A stretch of 64,000 nucleotides of DNA, taken from positions 12,001-76,000 of the forward strand of contig JANPMG010000041.1 of NCBI GenBank assembly GCA_031422675.1. Reading direction: 5' to 3'. The notes under the pieces are model-generated. The model ran no database searches. It had not been told where the DNA came from and saw only the letters and a program-made list of their open reading frames with translations. This DNA is from JAENVU01 sp031422675 (GTDB taxonomy: Bacteria; Actinomycetota; Acidimicrobiia; IMCC26256; JAENVU01). Positions 16,194-24,589 of the stretch are shown piece after piece. Position numbers and translations under genes: made by a program. How positions within the stretch are numbered: position 1 is the stretch's first letter; every line of letters starts with the position of its first letter.

Positions 16194-16786
16194 TGCGCGC
16201 CGTCCGTGAGATCGTCGCCCGGGGCGTACCGCTCGATCGCTCCGACGTCGACACCGACCAGATCATCCCATCCGAATGGCTCAAGCGGGTCGAGCGGACC
16301 GGTTTCGGCGCCGGGCTCTTCTCCGAGTGGCGAGAAGCGTCGGACTTCGTCCTGAACCAGGACCGCTATGCCGATGCTCACGTGCTCGTCACCGGTCCCA
16401 ACTTCGGCACCGGATCGTCACGAGAGCACGCGGTTTGGGCCCTCCAGGATTACGGATTCGAGGCCGTGATCTCGTCGCGCTTCGCCGACATCTTCCGAAA
16501 CAACGCGCTGAAGGGCGGCTTGGTGCCCGTCACCCTCGCCGAACCGATCGTGCGCACGATCATGGCGGCGCTCGATGACGACCCGGCGATCGAAATCGTG
16601 ATCGACGTCGTGGACCGGCGCGTCGCCGTCCCCGCGATCGGGTTGGACGAACCGTTCGTACTGGACGACTACACCCAACACCGTCTGCTCGAAGGGCTCG
16701 ACGACATCGGGATCACCGAGACCCACCGGGACGCCATCGCCACCTTCGAGGCGAGCCGACCGGCGTATCTGCCATCGACCCGCTGA
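16193..16786 (+). CDS. leuD: 3-isopropylmalate dehydratase, small subunit
   Basis: A 197-residue swivel-domain partner of LeuC. Family motifs are DRSDVDTDQIIPSEWLKR, the substrate-binding loop GPNFGTGSSREHA, and RFADIFRNNALKGGLVPV. The start ATG lies inside the leuC stop (ATGA), consistent with stoichiometric coupling of the two subunits. Confidence 0.96.
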   Translation: MRAVREIVARGVPLDRSDVDTDQIIPSEWLKRVERTGFGAGLFSEWREASDFVLNQDRYADAHVLVTGPNFGTGSSREHAVWALQDYGFEAVISSRFADIFRNNALKGGLVPVTLAEPIVRTIMAALDDDPAIEIVIDVVDRRVAVPAIGLDEPFVLDDYTQHRLLEGLDDIGITETHRDAIATFEASRPAYLPSTR

Positions 16787-16812
16787 ACCGGCTGAACCGG
16801 CGCCGACCGTGA

Positions 16813-16941
16813 TCAGGCAGGAATCTGATGTGCGGCGCGTTCGCGATACAGCGCTTCGTCGACGGCGACGCCGAGTTCGACGGCGAGTTCCCGAGTCTGG
16901 TCCCGGTCGAACAAGTACGTGAGAAAGTCGGTGTAGTTCAT
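16813..16941 (-). CDS. Small protein of 42 residues, unknown
   Basis: A 42-codon gene with a near-perfect GGGAGG Shine-Dalgarno 8 nt before its ATG at 16941, which argues that it is translated. The sequence begins MNYTDFLTYLFDRDQTRELA and ends ERAAHQIPA: an amphipathic helical protein with acidic and basic residues and no signal. The frame is open further upstream to 17169, but the ribosome-binding site picks the short form. It is convergent with leuD and divergent from the next gene. No family recognised. Confidence 0.65.
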   Translation of the reverse strand: MNYTDFLTYLFDRDQTRELAVELGVAVDEALYRERAAHQIPA

Positions 16942-17049
16942 GGCGGATGCCTCCCGTTGTGTGAATACCCACAGCAGGTATCGGTCCGGACCGGCGCCGA
17001 ACTTGAACAGGTTCTCGGAGTAGCCGACCGGTCGTGCGAGAATGGCCCG

Positions 17050-17469
17050 GTGATCAAGCTGATTCGACGGGGAGCAATCGCGGGCGCACTCGCCGGACTC
17101 GCCCTCGCCGCCTGGAAGTTCCTCGCCGCCCGCAGCCCCGATACCGCCGGGGTGCGTTACGAACCGCAACCGTTCCCGATGCCCCCACGCCCGATACCGC
17201 CAGCTCCGATACCTCCGGCACCGGCACGTCCGACTCCGACACCCGCAGCCTCGGACCCACCGGCCTCCGACCTACCGGCCTCCGACCCGCCGGCGGTCGA
17301 GCCCGACGCGGAGGGGAACTGTCCGGTCTCGCATCCGATCAAGGGCAAGCGCACGTCGGGCATCTACCACCAACCCGGCGGGTTCGCGTACGACCGCACG
17401 CGCGCGGACCGTTGCTACCTCGACGCAGCCGCCGCCGAACACGACGGTCTGCGCGCGGCCAAACGCTGA
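17050..17469 (+). CDS. Membrane-anchored protein with proline-rich linker and a 'sunset'-type C-terminal domain
   Basis: 139 residues, GTG start. Residues 1-25 hold a basic start and one membrane helix (IAGALAGLALAAWKFLAA). Residues 38-85 are a Pro/Ala linker with PIPPAPIPPAP and repeated SDPPASDLPASDPP. The last 50 residues (NCPVSHPIKGK ... GIYHQPGGFAYDRTRADRCY ... GLRAAKR) match a short module common in actinobacterial proteins that I know as the sunset domain; its function is not established. It is probably exposed outside the cytoplasmic membrane. The next gene downstream is mscL. Confidence 0.75.
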   Translation: MIKLIRRGAIAGALAGLALAAWKFLAARSPDTAGVRYEPQPFPMPPRPIPPAPIPPAPARPTPTPAASDPPASDLPASDPPAVEPDAEGNCPVSHPIKGKRTSGIYHQPGGFAYDRTRADRCYLDAAAAEHDGLRAAKR

Positions 17470-17519
17470 GCGCGACAGTTCTTCCTTTCACACGCGCGCT
17501 GACCTACCGTGCGCCGCTC

Positions 17520-17538
17520 GTCGACCGCCATGGTCGAC
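17520..17538 (+). promoter_or_regulatory. Hairpin in the mscL 5' leader
   Basis: GTCGACC-GCCAT-GGTCGAC forms a perfect 7-bp stem that ends a few bases before the GGGGAG ribosome-binding site of mscL. A -10-like TACCGT is at 17505-17510. It could modulate translation, but could also be chance. Confidence 0.4.
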
Positions 17539-17555
17539 CGACTGGGGAGACACAC

Positions 17556-17933
17556 ATGCTCGAAGACTTCAAGAAGTTCATTCTCAAGGGCAACCTCGTG
17601 ACACTGGCGGTGGCGTTCATCATCGGCCTCGAGTTCAGCAAGGTCGTGACGAGCTTCACCGACGACATCGTCATGAGAGTCGTCGGTGCGATCGTCGGCA
17701 AGCCCAGCTTCAACGATCTCACGCTCGGGATCGGTGACGGCGTGATCAACTACGGCAGCTTCCTCACCGCGCTGCTCAACTTCGTCATCATCGGCTTCGT
17801 CCTCTTCCTCATCGTGAAGCTGTACGAGAAGGCTGAGGAGAAGATGGGCGTCAAGAAGGACGACGAGGCTCCCACCGACGTGGACCTGCTCTCGGAGATC
17901 CGCGACCTGCTCAAGGCGCAGCGCGCCTCGTAA
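17556..17933 (+). CDS. mscL: Large-conductance mechanosensitive channel MscL
   Basis: 125 residues. It forms a pentameric membrane channel that opens on membrane tension and releases osmolytes. The N-terminal amphipathic segment MLEDFKKFILKGNLVTLAVA, the TM1 pore helix, and a TM2 near residues 65-90 (FLTALLNFVIIGFVLFLIVK) are present, followed by a charged cytoplasmic helix bundle. ATG at 17556 follows GGGGAG at a good distance; the open frame extends upstream but only as a shadow of the preceding gene. It is terminated by the hairpin at 17951. Confidence 0.96.
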   Translation: MLEDFKKFILKGNLVTLAVAFIIGLEFSKVVTSFTDDIVMRVVGAIVGKPSFNDLTLGIGDGVINYGSFLTALLNFVIIGFVLFLIVKLYEKAEEKMGVKKDDEAPTDVDLLSEIRDLLKAQRAS

Positions 17934-17950
17934 TCCACTGCTCGGTCGCG

Positions 17951-17993
17951 ACTGCGCCGCATTCCCCGAACGGTCGGGTGGGTGCGGCGCAGT
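17951..17993. terminator. Bidirectional terminator between mscL and serA
   Basis: ACTGCGCCGCA (17951-17961) pairs perfectly with TGCGGCGCAGT (17983-17993), and the loop holds a second small stem CCCGA/TCGGG. A T-rich TTGGGTTT follows on the + strand. It lies between convergent genes. Confidence 0.85.
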
Positions 17994-18002
17994 TTGGGTT
18001 TC

Positions 18003-19589
18003 TCAGCCGAGTTCGATGGCGCGAGCGTCGGTGATGCCGTCTTGCGCGCGAAGGGCATCGAGGACGTCATCGGTGACCGGGGTCGACGTGGACAACGCCA
18101 TCAACGCCGCCTGACCCGCGTCCGTCCGGCCCACCACCATGTCGTCGATGTTGATCGTGGCGTCACCGAGGATCATGCCGACCCGGCCGATGATCCCCGG
18201 GACGTCGGAGTTGCGCACCACGAGCATGTGCGCGGACGGGGGAACGTCGATCACGTGGTCGTCGATACCGACGATGCGCGGTGAGCCCTGCTTGCCGTAG
18301 AGCGTGCCGGCCACGTGGGTGGAGCGACCGCGGTAGGAGCCGCGCAGCTCCACCAGGTTGACGTAATCGTGGGTGGACGCAAGCTTCGACTCGCGAACTT
18401 GCAAGCCACGATCCTTCGCGATGGCCGGCGCGTTCACAAAGCTCACCGGTTCGTCGACGACGGGCCCGAGCACGCCTTTGAGCGCAGCCAGTGTGAGCAC
18501 TTTGCAGTCGTAATCCGCGATCTGGCCCTCGAACGAGACCTCGAGCGTGTCGACCACACCGCCGGCCAAACCGGTGAACAGCTGGCCGAGGCGCTCGACG
18601 AGCGGGAGGAACGGCGCGACGGTCGCGTTGGCTTCACTCGCCGCCAAGTTCACGGCGAACGGCACGAACTGGCCCGCCAGACCCAGGACCACCATTTCGG
18701 CGATGGTCTGACCGGCCTTGTCCTGCGCTTCGTTCGTGGACGCGCCGAGATGCGGCGTGACCACGATGTTCTCGAGGTCGAAGAGCGGGGACTGGGTGGT
18801 GGGTTCGGTGGCGAAAACGTCGATGGCCGCGCCCGCAACCGTGCCGTCGCGCAGGGCCGCGGCGAGCGCGGCTTCGTCGATGATCCCGCCGCGCGCGGTG
18901 TTGACGATCCGCAGTCCGGGCTTGGCGCGAGCCAGCAGCTCCGCGTCGAAGAGGCCCAGGGTCTCGGGCGTCTTGGGCAGATGGATCGTGAGGAAGTCCA
19001 CCGTCGCCACGAGCGTGCCGAGATCCGGTTCGAGCTCGACACCGAGCTGACGGGCGCGCTCGGCGCTCACGTACGGGTCGTAGGCGACGAGGCGCATCCC
19101 GAAGGCAAGGCACCGTTGCGCGACGAGCACCCCCACTCGCCCGAGCCCCACCACGCCGAGCGTCTTGCCGTGGAGTTCCACGCCGGTCCAGCGGGCGCGG
19201 TTCCATTTCCCGGCCTTCAGGTCACGATCGGCTTGGGGAATGTTGCGAGCTTGAGCCAGCAGCAGCGCCACCGCCTGTTCGGCGGCCGAGATGACGTTCG
19301 ACTGCGGCGCGTTGACCACCATGACGCCGCGCTGAGTGGCCGCGGCGACATCCACATTGTCCAGGCCGATCCCGGCCCGGCCCACCACGATCAGGTCCGT
19401 ACCGGCGGCGAGCACCTCGGCCGTGACCTGGGTGGCGCTGCGGATCACCAACGCCGTCGCGCCCGGAATCGCAGCCACCAGCTCCGCCGGCGAGAGACCG
19501 AGCGCAACATCGACGTCGAGCCCCGCCGCCCGCATGTGTTCGAGGCCTCGCTCGGCCAGCTCTTCGGTCACCAGGACGCGTTGACTCAC
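18003..19589 (-). CDS. serA: D-3-phosphoglycerate dehydrogenase
   Basis: 528 residues, the length of the long actinobacterial (type 1) enzyme. It oxidises 3-phosphoglycerate as the first step of serine synthesis. The N-terminal substrate domain is followed by the Rossmann motif GVVGLGRVG, catalytic Arg/Glu/His regions (VNTARGGIIDE, TPHLGASTNEAQ), an allosteric substrate-binding domain and a C-terminal ACT domain (HMLVVRNSDVPGIIGRVG...), giving serine feedback inhibition. GTG at 19589 follows GAGGGG 8 nt upstream. The upstream region carries a duplicated copy of this ribosome-binding and start segment (see 19586-19681). Confidence 0.96.
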   Translation of the reverse strand: MSQRVLVTEELAERGLEHMRAAGLDVDVALGLSPAELVAAIPGATALVIRSATQVTAEVLAAGTDLIVVGRAGIGLDNVDVAAATQRGVMVVNAPQSNVISAAEQAVALLLAQARNIPQADRDLKAGKWNRARWTGVELHGKTLGVVGLGRVGVLVAQRCLAFGMRLVAYDPYVSAERARQLGVELEPDLGTLVATVDFLTIHLPKTPETLGLFDAELLARAKPGLRIVNTARGGIIDEAALAAALRDGTVAGAAIDVFATEPTTQSPLFDLENIVVTPHLGASTNEAQDKAGQTIAEMVVLGLAGQFVPFAVNLAASEANATVAPFLPLVERLGQLFTGLAGGVVDTLEVSFEGQIADYDCKVLTLAALKGVLGPVVDEPVSFVNAPAIAKDRGLQVRESKLASTHDYVNLVELRGSYRGRSTHVAGTLYGKQGSPRIVGIDDHVIDVPPSAHMLVVRNSDVPGIIGRVGMILGDATINIDDMVVGRTDAGQAALMALSTSTPVTDDVLDALRAQDGITDARAIELG

Positions 19590-19616
19590 GGGTTTTCCCC
19601 TCTTGGCCCTGCGGGC
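19585..19616. repeat. 32-bp direct repeat, copy spanning the serA start
   Basis: The 32 bp covering serA's GTG, its GAGGGG site and the upstream GGCCCTGCGGGC hairpin arm are repeated exactly at 19677-19708, 92 bp away. Confidence 0.95.
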
Positions 19617-19681
19617 CGGGCCGGTCGGGCCCCGCTCCGCCGGAACGGCGCAACGAACGTCGGTGGTAAGGCGTCGCTCAC
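19586..19681 (-). CDS. 31-residue upstream frame created by the duplicated serA start
   Basis: The second copy of the repeat places GAGGGG and a GTG at 19681, opening a 31-codon frame (VSDALPPTFVAPFRRSG...) whose TGA overlaps the serA GTG (GTGA). It therefore has the same ribosome-binding site as serA and would be translationally coupled to it. Whether the peptide matters or the frame is only a by-product of the duplication is not known. Confidence 0.4.
   Translation of the reverse strand: MSDALPPTFVAPFRRSGARPARPAGPRGENP
19600..19637. repeat. Copy 1 of a dispersed 38-bp intergenic element
   Basis: CTCTTGGCCCTGCGGGCCGG begins a 38-bp segment that recurs at 53904-53941 with 36 of 38 identities. 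It contains the small perfect stem GGCCC-TGC-GGGCC. A 17-bp partial copy is at 19692-19708. Confidence 0.9.
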
Positions 19682-19708
19682 GGGTTTTCCCCTCTTGGCC
19701 CTGCGGGC
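19677..19708. repeat. 32-bp direct repeat, upstream copy
   Basis: Exact second copy of 19585-19616; it supplies the start and ribosome-binding site of the 31-codon frame before serA. Confidence 0.95.
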
Positions 19709-19719
19709 ATCTCTTGGTT

Positions 19720-20919
19720 TCAGGCGAGGAAATCGGCGATGCGTTGGACCCCGACCTCGAGATCGTCGTCGCCCAAGGCGAAGGACAAACGCGCATATCC
19801 GGCGGCGCCGAACGCTTCGCCCGGAACAATCGCCACCTTCGCCACATCGAGCAGCACCTCGGCGAGTTCCAACGTCGACGTGACGACGCGACCGCCGAGT
19901 TCACGTCCGAGCACGCCTTCGAAACTGGGGAAGCAATAGAACGCGCCCTGGGGTTCCACGCACATCACGCCGGGAATGTTGCTGAGCATCGAGTGCATCG
20001 TCTTGCCGCGTCGTTCGAATGCGTCGCGCATCATCGCCACCGCCGAAAGATCGCCGGTCACGGCCGCGAGCGCCGCCCGTTGGGTGACGTTCGCGACGTT
20101 CGACGTGGAATGTGATTGCAGGTTCGTCGCCGCGGCGATGACGTCCTCCGGACCGATCATCCAACCGACGCGCCAGCCCGTCATCGCGTAGGTCTTGGCG
20201 ACACCGTTCAGCACGACACAGCGGTCGGCCAGCGCCGGGACGCGCGCCGGCATCGACGCGAACTCGTGGTCGCCGAAAGTGAGGTGCTCGTAGATCTCGT
20301 CGGTGACCACCCAGATCCCGTGCTCGACCGCCCAGCGGCCGATGGCCTCCACCTCCTCCACCGGGTACACCGCGCCCGTGGGGTTCGACGGTGACACGAA
20401 GAGCAGGACCTTGGTGTTCGAGGTGCGGGCGGCCTCGAGCTGATCGACCGTGACCCGAAAACCGGCCTCGGCCGTGGTGCCCAACACGATCTCTTGTCCG
20501 CCGGCCAGCGCAATGGCTTCGGGGTAGGTGGTCCAGTACGGCGCAGGCAGCAACACCTCGTCACCGGGATCGAGCAGCGCCTGGAACGTGTTGTAGACCG
20601 CGTGCTTCCCACCGTTGGTCACCAGGACTTGGCTCGGGATGCAGCCGAATCCGGAATCGCGGGCGGTTTTGTCGGCGATGGCGCGCCGCAGTTCGGGCAA
20701 GCCCGCCGTGGGTGAATATCGATGGTTCGCCGGGTTCCGGCAGGCCTCGATGGCCGCCTCGACGACGTGAGGCGGCGTGGGAAAATCCGGCTCACCGGCC
20801 CCGAACCCGACGACGGGCTCTCCTGCCGCCTTCATGGCCTTGGCTTTGGCGTCGACCGCCAGGGTCGCCGATTCGGCGATGGCCGCGATGCGTCGGGAGA
20901 CTCGCTGATCCTGGCTCAC
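19720..20919 (-). CDS. Class I PLP-dependent aminotransferase (aspartate aminotransferase type)
   Basis: 399 residues, fold type I. FGAGEPDFPTPPHV at the N-terminus, YTTYPEAI, the VSPSNPTGAVY motif, the DEIYEHL aspartate that binds the PLP pyridine nitrogen, and GVAKTYAMTGWRVGW with the Schiff-base lysine are all characteristic of subgroup I-gamma aspartate/prephenate aminotransferases. GTG at 20919 begins the conserved SQDQRVSRRIAAIAES. The product is most likely aspartate or a mixed aromatic/aspartate transaminase. It shares the strand with serA, 38 bp upstream of the repeat; the dacA-type gene is divergent. Confidence 0.9.
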   Translation of the reverse strand: MSQDQRVSRRIAAIAESATLAVDAKAKAMKAAGEPVVGFGAGEPDFPTPPHVVEAAIEACRNPANHRYSPTAGLPELRRAIADKTARDSGFGCIPSQVLVTNGGKHAVYNTFQALLDPGDEVLLPAPYWTTYPEAIALAGGQEIVLGTTAEAGFRVTVDQLEAARTSNTKVLLFVSPSNPTGAVYPVEEVEAIGRWAVEHGIWVVTDEIYEHLTFGDHEFASMPARVPALADRCVVLNGVAKTYAMTGWRVGWMIGPEDVIAAATNLQSHSTSNVANVTQRAALAAVTGDLSAVAMMRDAFERRGKTMHSMLSNIPGVMCVEPQGAFYCFPSFEGVLGRELGGRVVTSTLELAEVLLDVAKVAIVPGEAFGAAGYARLSFALGDDDLEVGVQRIADFLA

Positions 20920-21019
20920 CCGGCCATCGTGACACGCGAGCACCGTGGCGGCCGGACCGAAAACGCCCGACCGGCGGGCCAACGGATCCCCAGGGAACGG
21001 CTACTAACCTTGGCGGTGC

Positions 21020-22408
21020 ATGACGCGCACCCGCCATGCCCGGCGGAGCTGGTTCCTCGTTCTTCTTCCAGCCCTCCTGGCCCTCTCGCCGTTCTGGGCC
21101 CGCCCCGCCGCCGCGGCCCCCCCGGCGACCCAAGTGCCGGCCTCGTACATCCTCGTGGATGCCGATACCGGTGCCGTCCTCCTGGCCCGGGCCGAACACG
21201 ATCGCCACCTCACCGCGTCGACGATCAAGGTCCTCACCGCGCTCGTCACCCTCGAACACCGATCGCTCGACTCGACGCTGCGCGTGAGCGCGCTCGCCGC
21301 CGGCCGACCCGCATCGAAGGTCGACATGAAGGAGGGCAGCGACTGGACCGTCGACCAGGCGCTGCATTCCCTGATGATCGTCTCCGCGAACGACGCGGCC
21401 TACGCCATGGCCGAGAACGTCGGTGGTGACCTCGCCGGCTTTGCCACGCTGGCCACCGCGACCGGGAAGCGGCTCGGGCTCCAGGACACCGAGTTCGGTG
21501 ATCCCGCGGGCCTCGACGGTGCCGAAGGTTTCAACGGCGGAACGAAATCGAGCGCGTACGACCTGGCGATCACCGCGCGCAACGCGCTCAGTGTCCCGGC
21601 AATCGCCGACGCGGCGCGCCAGGTGACCTACGAGTTCACCGATCCGTCGGGTGCTGGTCGGCGGCTGGTGAATCACAATCGCGGTTTCCTCAACTCCTAC
21701 CCCGGCGCGATCGGACTCAAGACCGGCTTCACCAAACAGGCCGGGCGAACCTTGATCACCGCAGCCAATCGCAACGGGCGAACCTTGATCGCGGTCGTCA
21801 TCGGCACCTGGGACGACACCGGCTGGGCCGGACACCTGCTCGATCAAGGTTTCGCCGGTGCCGGCTCGCCCGCAGGGTCGGCGCCCGCAGGGTCGGCCCC
21901 CGCGATGCTCCCGCCGGTGCGCGCCGCCACCCTCGACAGCCGTACCGGCGCGTTCGCCGCCCTTCCCCGCGTCCTCGGCACCGGGGTCGCCGCGGCGGTG
22001 GCCGTCGCGCCTGCGTCGGCGTCGGTCGTCACCGCCGCAACGGCGGACCGCAACCCACCCGTCGCGGCGACGGACGGCGGCGTCAGCGTCGGTTCGGTCC
22101 TCGCTCCGATCGGCTGGACGCTGCTCGTCCTCCTCGGCATCGGCGTCGTGCTGCGCCGCCGGGCCGTCAAGCGTCAACGGGCCCGACGGCTCGAACGAAT
22201 GCGGGCGCACCGGGAGGCGCGTCGGCGCGGCATGATCGACATCATCGAGGCCGACGACGCAGACGCGGACATCCGGGTGGTGCCGGTTCGCACCACCCAC
22301 CACGTTGCGGCCGCCGGCAAGCGCCACCCCGCCGACCGCCGAGTCGTCCGGCCCTCACGTCCGCACCGGCCGCCGCCGGTTCGTCGAGATCGGAATGCCG
22401 AGCCATGA
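21020..22408 (+). CDS. D-alanyl-D-alanine carboxypeptidase (DacA/PBP5 type), membrane anchored
   Basis: 462 residues. A signal peptide (about 1-33, cleaved near AAAAP) precedes an S11 peptidase domain with the three penicillin-binding motifs: STIK (S67-K70), SAND and KTGFT. It trims the terminal D-Ala of peptidoglycan stem peptides outside the membrane. After the catalytic domain come a small linker with DNA-level repeats (GSPAGSAPAGSAPA), a single TM helix (VLAPIGWTLLVLLGIGVVL) and a long, very basic cytoplasmic tail rich in Arg. The stop codon overlaps the enoyl-CoA hydratase start (ATGA). A TAACCT/TACTAA -10 lies 9-13 nt upstream. Confidence 0.92.
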   Translation: MTRTRHARRSWFLVLLPALLALSPFWARPAAAAPPATQVPASYILVDADTGAVLLARAEHDRHLTASTIKVLTALVTLEHRSLDSTLRVSALAAGRPASKVDMKEGSDWTVDQALHSLMIVSANDAAYAMAENVGGDLAGFATLATATGKRLGLQDTEFGDPAGLDGAEGFNGGTKSSAYDLAITARNALSVPAIADAARQVTYEFTDPSGAGRRLVNHNRGFLNSYPGAIGLKTGFTKQAGRTLITAANRNGRTLIAVVIGTWDDTGWAGHLLDQGFAGAGSPAGSAPAGSAPAMLPPVRAATLDSRTGAFAALPRVLGTGVAAAVAVAPASASVVTAATADRNPPVAATDGGVSVGSVLAPIGWTLLVLLGIGVVLRRRAVKRQRARRLERMRAHREARRRGMIDIIEADDADADIRVVPVRTTHHVAAAGKRHPADRRVVRPSRPHRPPPVRRDRNAEP

Positions 22409-23241
22409 GCACCGGACCAGTGAACACCGGGCCCATGAACAGCGGGCCCGAGGTGCTCTACGACGTGGACGGTCACATCGCCACGATCACCCTCAACCGT
22501 CCGCACCGCCGGAACGCGATCTCGGTCCGCATGCTCGTCGAGCTCGGTGACGCCTTCGAACGGGTGGAGCGCGACCGGGGGATCCGGGTCGCGATCCTCA
22601 CCGGTGCGGGTGCCGGCTTCTGTTCCGGTCTCGACATCAAGGACGCCATGGCGGGCACCGGCATCGGTGGTGGTGGTGAAATCGGCTCGGGGGACGCGAG
22701 CCTCAGCCGCACCAGTGACCTCCCGACGGTCACCCTCCAAGAGATGGACAAGCCGGTCATCGCGGCCCTGAACGGTGCCGCCGCGGGCTACGGGTTCGAC
22801 CTGGCCCTCGGATGCGATCTGCGACTCGCGGCGGCGTCCGCTCGCATCGTTCCCGGCTTCGCCAAGCGAGCCATCGTGCCCGAGAGCGGCGGCACCTGGT
22901 ATCTCCCGCGGCTCGTCGGCTGGGCGAAGGCCGCGGAGATCGCCTACCTCGGTCGGGATCTGACCGCCGAGCAGGCCAAGGAGTACGGAATCGTCAACGA
23001 GGTCGTGGCGGACGCCGATCTCATGGACGTCACGCGCGACTGGGCCGGCGAGGTCGCGGCCAACGCACCGCTCGCCATCCAGGCGATGAAGAAGCTGTTC
23101 CGTGCCGGTCAGACCGAGGACTTCCGCAGCCACTCGGAGCATGTCCTGCTGCAGCTCGGCGCGCTCATGCGGACCCAGGACTTCCAAGAAGGACTGCTGA
23201 GCTTCATGGAGCGACGCGCACCCGAGTTCGACGGCCGCTGA
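22405..23241 (+). CDS. Enoyl-CoA hydratase/isomerase family protein
   Basis: 278 residues of the crotonase fold. ATITLNRPHRRNAIS is the N-terminal signature. The oxyanion-hole segments are AGAGFCSGLDIKD and LNGAAAGYGFDLALGCDLR, and the second catalytic region PESGGTWYLPRLVGWAKA is present, so it is probably an active hydratase in fatty acid or related CoA metabolism. It starts at ATG 22405 within the dacA stop codon; the first 13 residues (STGPVNTGPMNSGP) look like a non-conserved extension, and ATG at 22435 is an alternative start. Confidence 0.88.
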   Translation: MSTGPVNTGPMNSGPEVLYDVDGHIATITLNRPHRRNAISVRMLVELGDAFERVERDRGIRVAILTGAGAGFCSGLDIKDAMAGTGIGGGGEIGSGDASLSRTSDLPTVTLQEMDKPVIAALNGAAAGYGFDLALGCDLRLAAASARIVPGFAKRAIVPESGGTWYLPRLVGWAKAAEIAYLGRDLTAEQAKEYGIVNEVVADADLMDVTRDWAGEVAANAPLAIQAMKKLFRAGQTEDFRSHSEHVLLQLGALMRTQDFQEGLLSFMERRAPEFDGR

Positions 23242-23303
23242 CCCACGGCGCGCCTGCCAGAGATCAGGGGCCCGAAATCAGGGGCCGGAAATCGGAGCAG
23301 GCT

Positions 23304-24476
23304 TCAGGCGACGGCTTCGTCGGCGCTCGGGTCCCAGTTCCGGAGATTCGCGAGACGCGGGTCGTTGGAGAACACCTCGACGATCGGACCGTCGAGCTGG
23401 AGCCGACGCTGGATGACCCGCACGTCGTTCTCCTCGTTCCAGAGCGAGAGCATCACCGCGACCCCCACCTCACCGGCGCGGGCCGTCCGCCCGGAACGGT
23501 GCACGTACGCCTTGTGATCCTCGGGTGGGTCGTAGTGGATGACCACATCCACGCCGTCGACGTGGATACCGCGTGCGGCGACGTCGGTGGCGACGAGGAC
23601 CGGAAGTGATCCCTCGGAGAAATCGGCGAGCGCGCGTTCACGCGCCGCCTGGCGCAGATCGCCGTGGATCGCGCCCGCCTTGATGCGCTCTCGCATGAGC
23701 TGTTCGACAACTTTGTCCGCGCCCCGTTTGGTGCGACAGAACACCAGGGTGCGATCGACCCCACGCGAGATCGCCGCAGTGACCTTGACCTTGTCCATCT
23801 GATGCACGAGGAGGAAGTGGTGGTGCATCTCTTCGACGGATTCGTCGCTGCCTTCGACTTCGTGAGAGAGCGGGCTGTTGAGGTAACGATCGACGAGCCG
23901 GTCGATCCCGCGGTCCAGGGTCGCCGAGAACAACATGGTCTGGTGCGGCGCCTCGACCCGATGCAGGATCTTCTGCACCTGCGGGAGGAAACCCATGTCG
24001 GCCATGCGATCGGCCTCGTCGAGGACAAGCACCTTGACATTCGAGAAATAGAGCTCGCCCCGCTCCATGAGATCGATGAGCCGGCCGGGCGTACCGATCA
24101 GCACGTCGACACCCTTCGCCAACGCGTCGATCTGGGGGTCCATGTTCATGCCGCCGTAAAAGGCGTGGACGGTCAGGCCGAGCGTCTTTCCGAGCGGGGC
24201 CAGGACCTCGCGTACCTGGTTTGCGAGCTCACGGGTGGGGACGAGGACCAGTCCGTGTGGGCGTTTCGGCGCGGCCCGGTCCACGAGATCGAGCAGCGGA
24301 AGCCCGAACGCGAGGGTCTTCCCGGAACCGGTCTTGGCCTTGCCGAGGACATCGTGGCCGGCGAGCGCGTCGGCGATGGTCAGTGCTTGAATCGGGAAGG
24401 GCTGGTGGATGCCCTGGGCCGCAAGGGCCTCGGCGAGGGGGGCCGAGACGCCGAGATCGGCGAACGTCGCAGTCAT
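23304..24476 (-). CDS. DEAD-box ATP-dependent RNA helicase
   Basis: A 390-residue minimal two-domain helicase. The Q motif FPIQALTI, motif I AKTGSGKT, Ia PTRELANQV, Ib TPGRL, II DEAD, III SAT, IV LVFCRTKRGA, V ATDVAARGIH and VI HRSGRTARAG are all present. It unwinds short RNA duplexes, for example in ribosome assembly or cold adaptation. ATG at 24476 starts MTATFADLGVS, the family N-terminus. The upstream frame is open but not conserved in character. TAGAGT, a possible -10, lies about 30 nt upstream. Confidence 0.95.
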   Translation of the reverse strand: MTATFADLGVSAPLAEALAAQGIHQPFPIQALTIADALAGHDVLGKAKTGSGKTLAFGLPLLDLVDRAAPKRPHGLVLVPTRELANQVREVLAPLGKTLGLTVHAFYGGMNMDPQIDALAKGVDVLIGTPGRLIDLMERGELYFSNVKVLVLDEADRMADMGFLPQVQKILHRVEAPHQTMLFSATLDRGIDRLVDRYLNSPLSHEVEGSDESVEEMHHHFLLVHQMDKVKVTAAISRGVDRTLVFCRTKRGADKVVEQLMRERIKAGAIHGDLRQAARERALADFSEGSLPVLVATDVAARGIHVDGVDVVIHYDPPEDHKAYVHRSGRTARAGEVGVAVMLSLWNEENDVRVIQRRLQLDGPIVEVFSNDPRLANLRNWDPSADEAVA

Positions 24477-24589
24477 GAGTGGCTTTCGAATCGGGGTCCC
24501 CACTCTATGCGGTGCCCCCGGACCGGCGGGAATGTCGGTTGGTTCACGGGGTTGGGACGGCGAGTCGGCCGGACTCGCGACCGGCGGGC

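Noticed and set aside
18315..19883. A 522-codon open frame on the + strand opposite serA
   Set aside because: It is a high-GC antisense shadow: the translation is His/Arg/Glu-rich without any domain, while serA on the other strand is complete and conserved.
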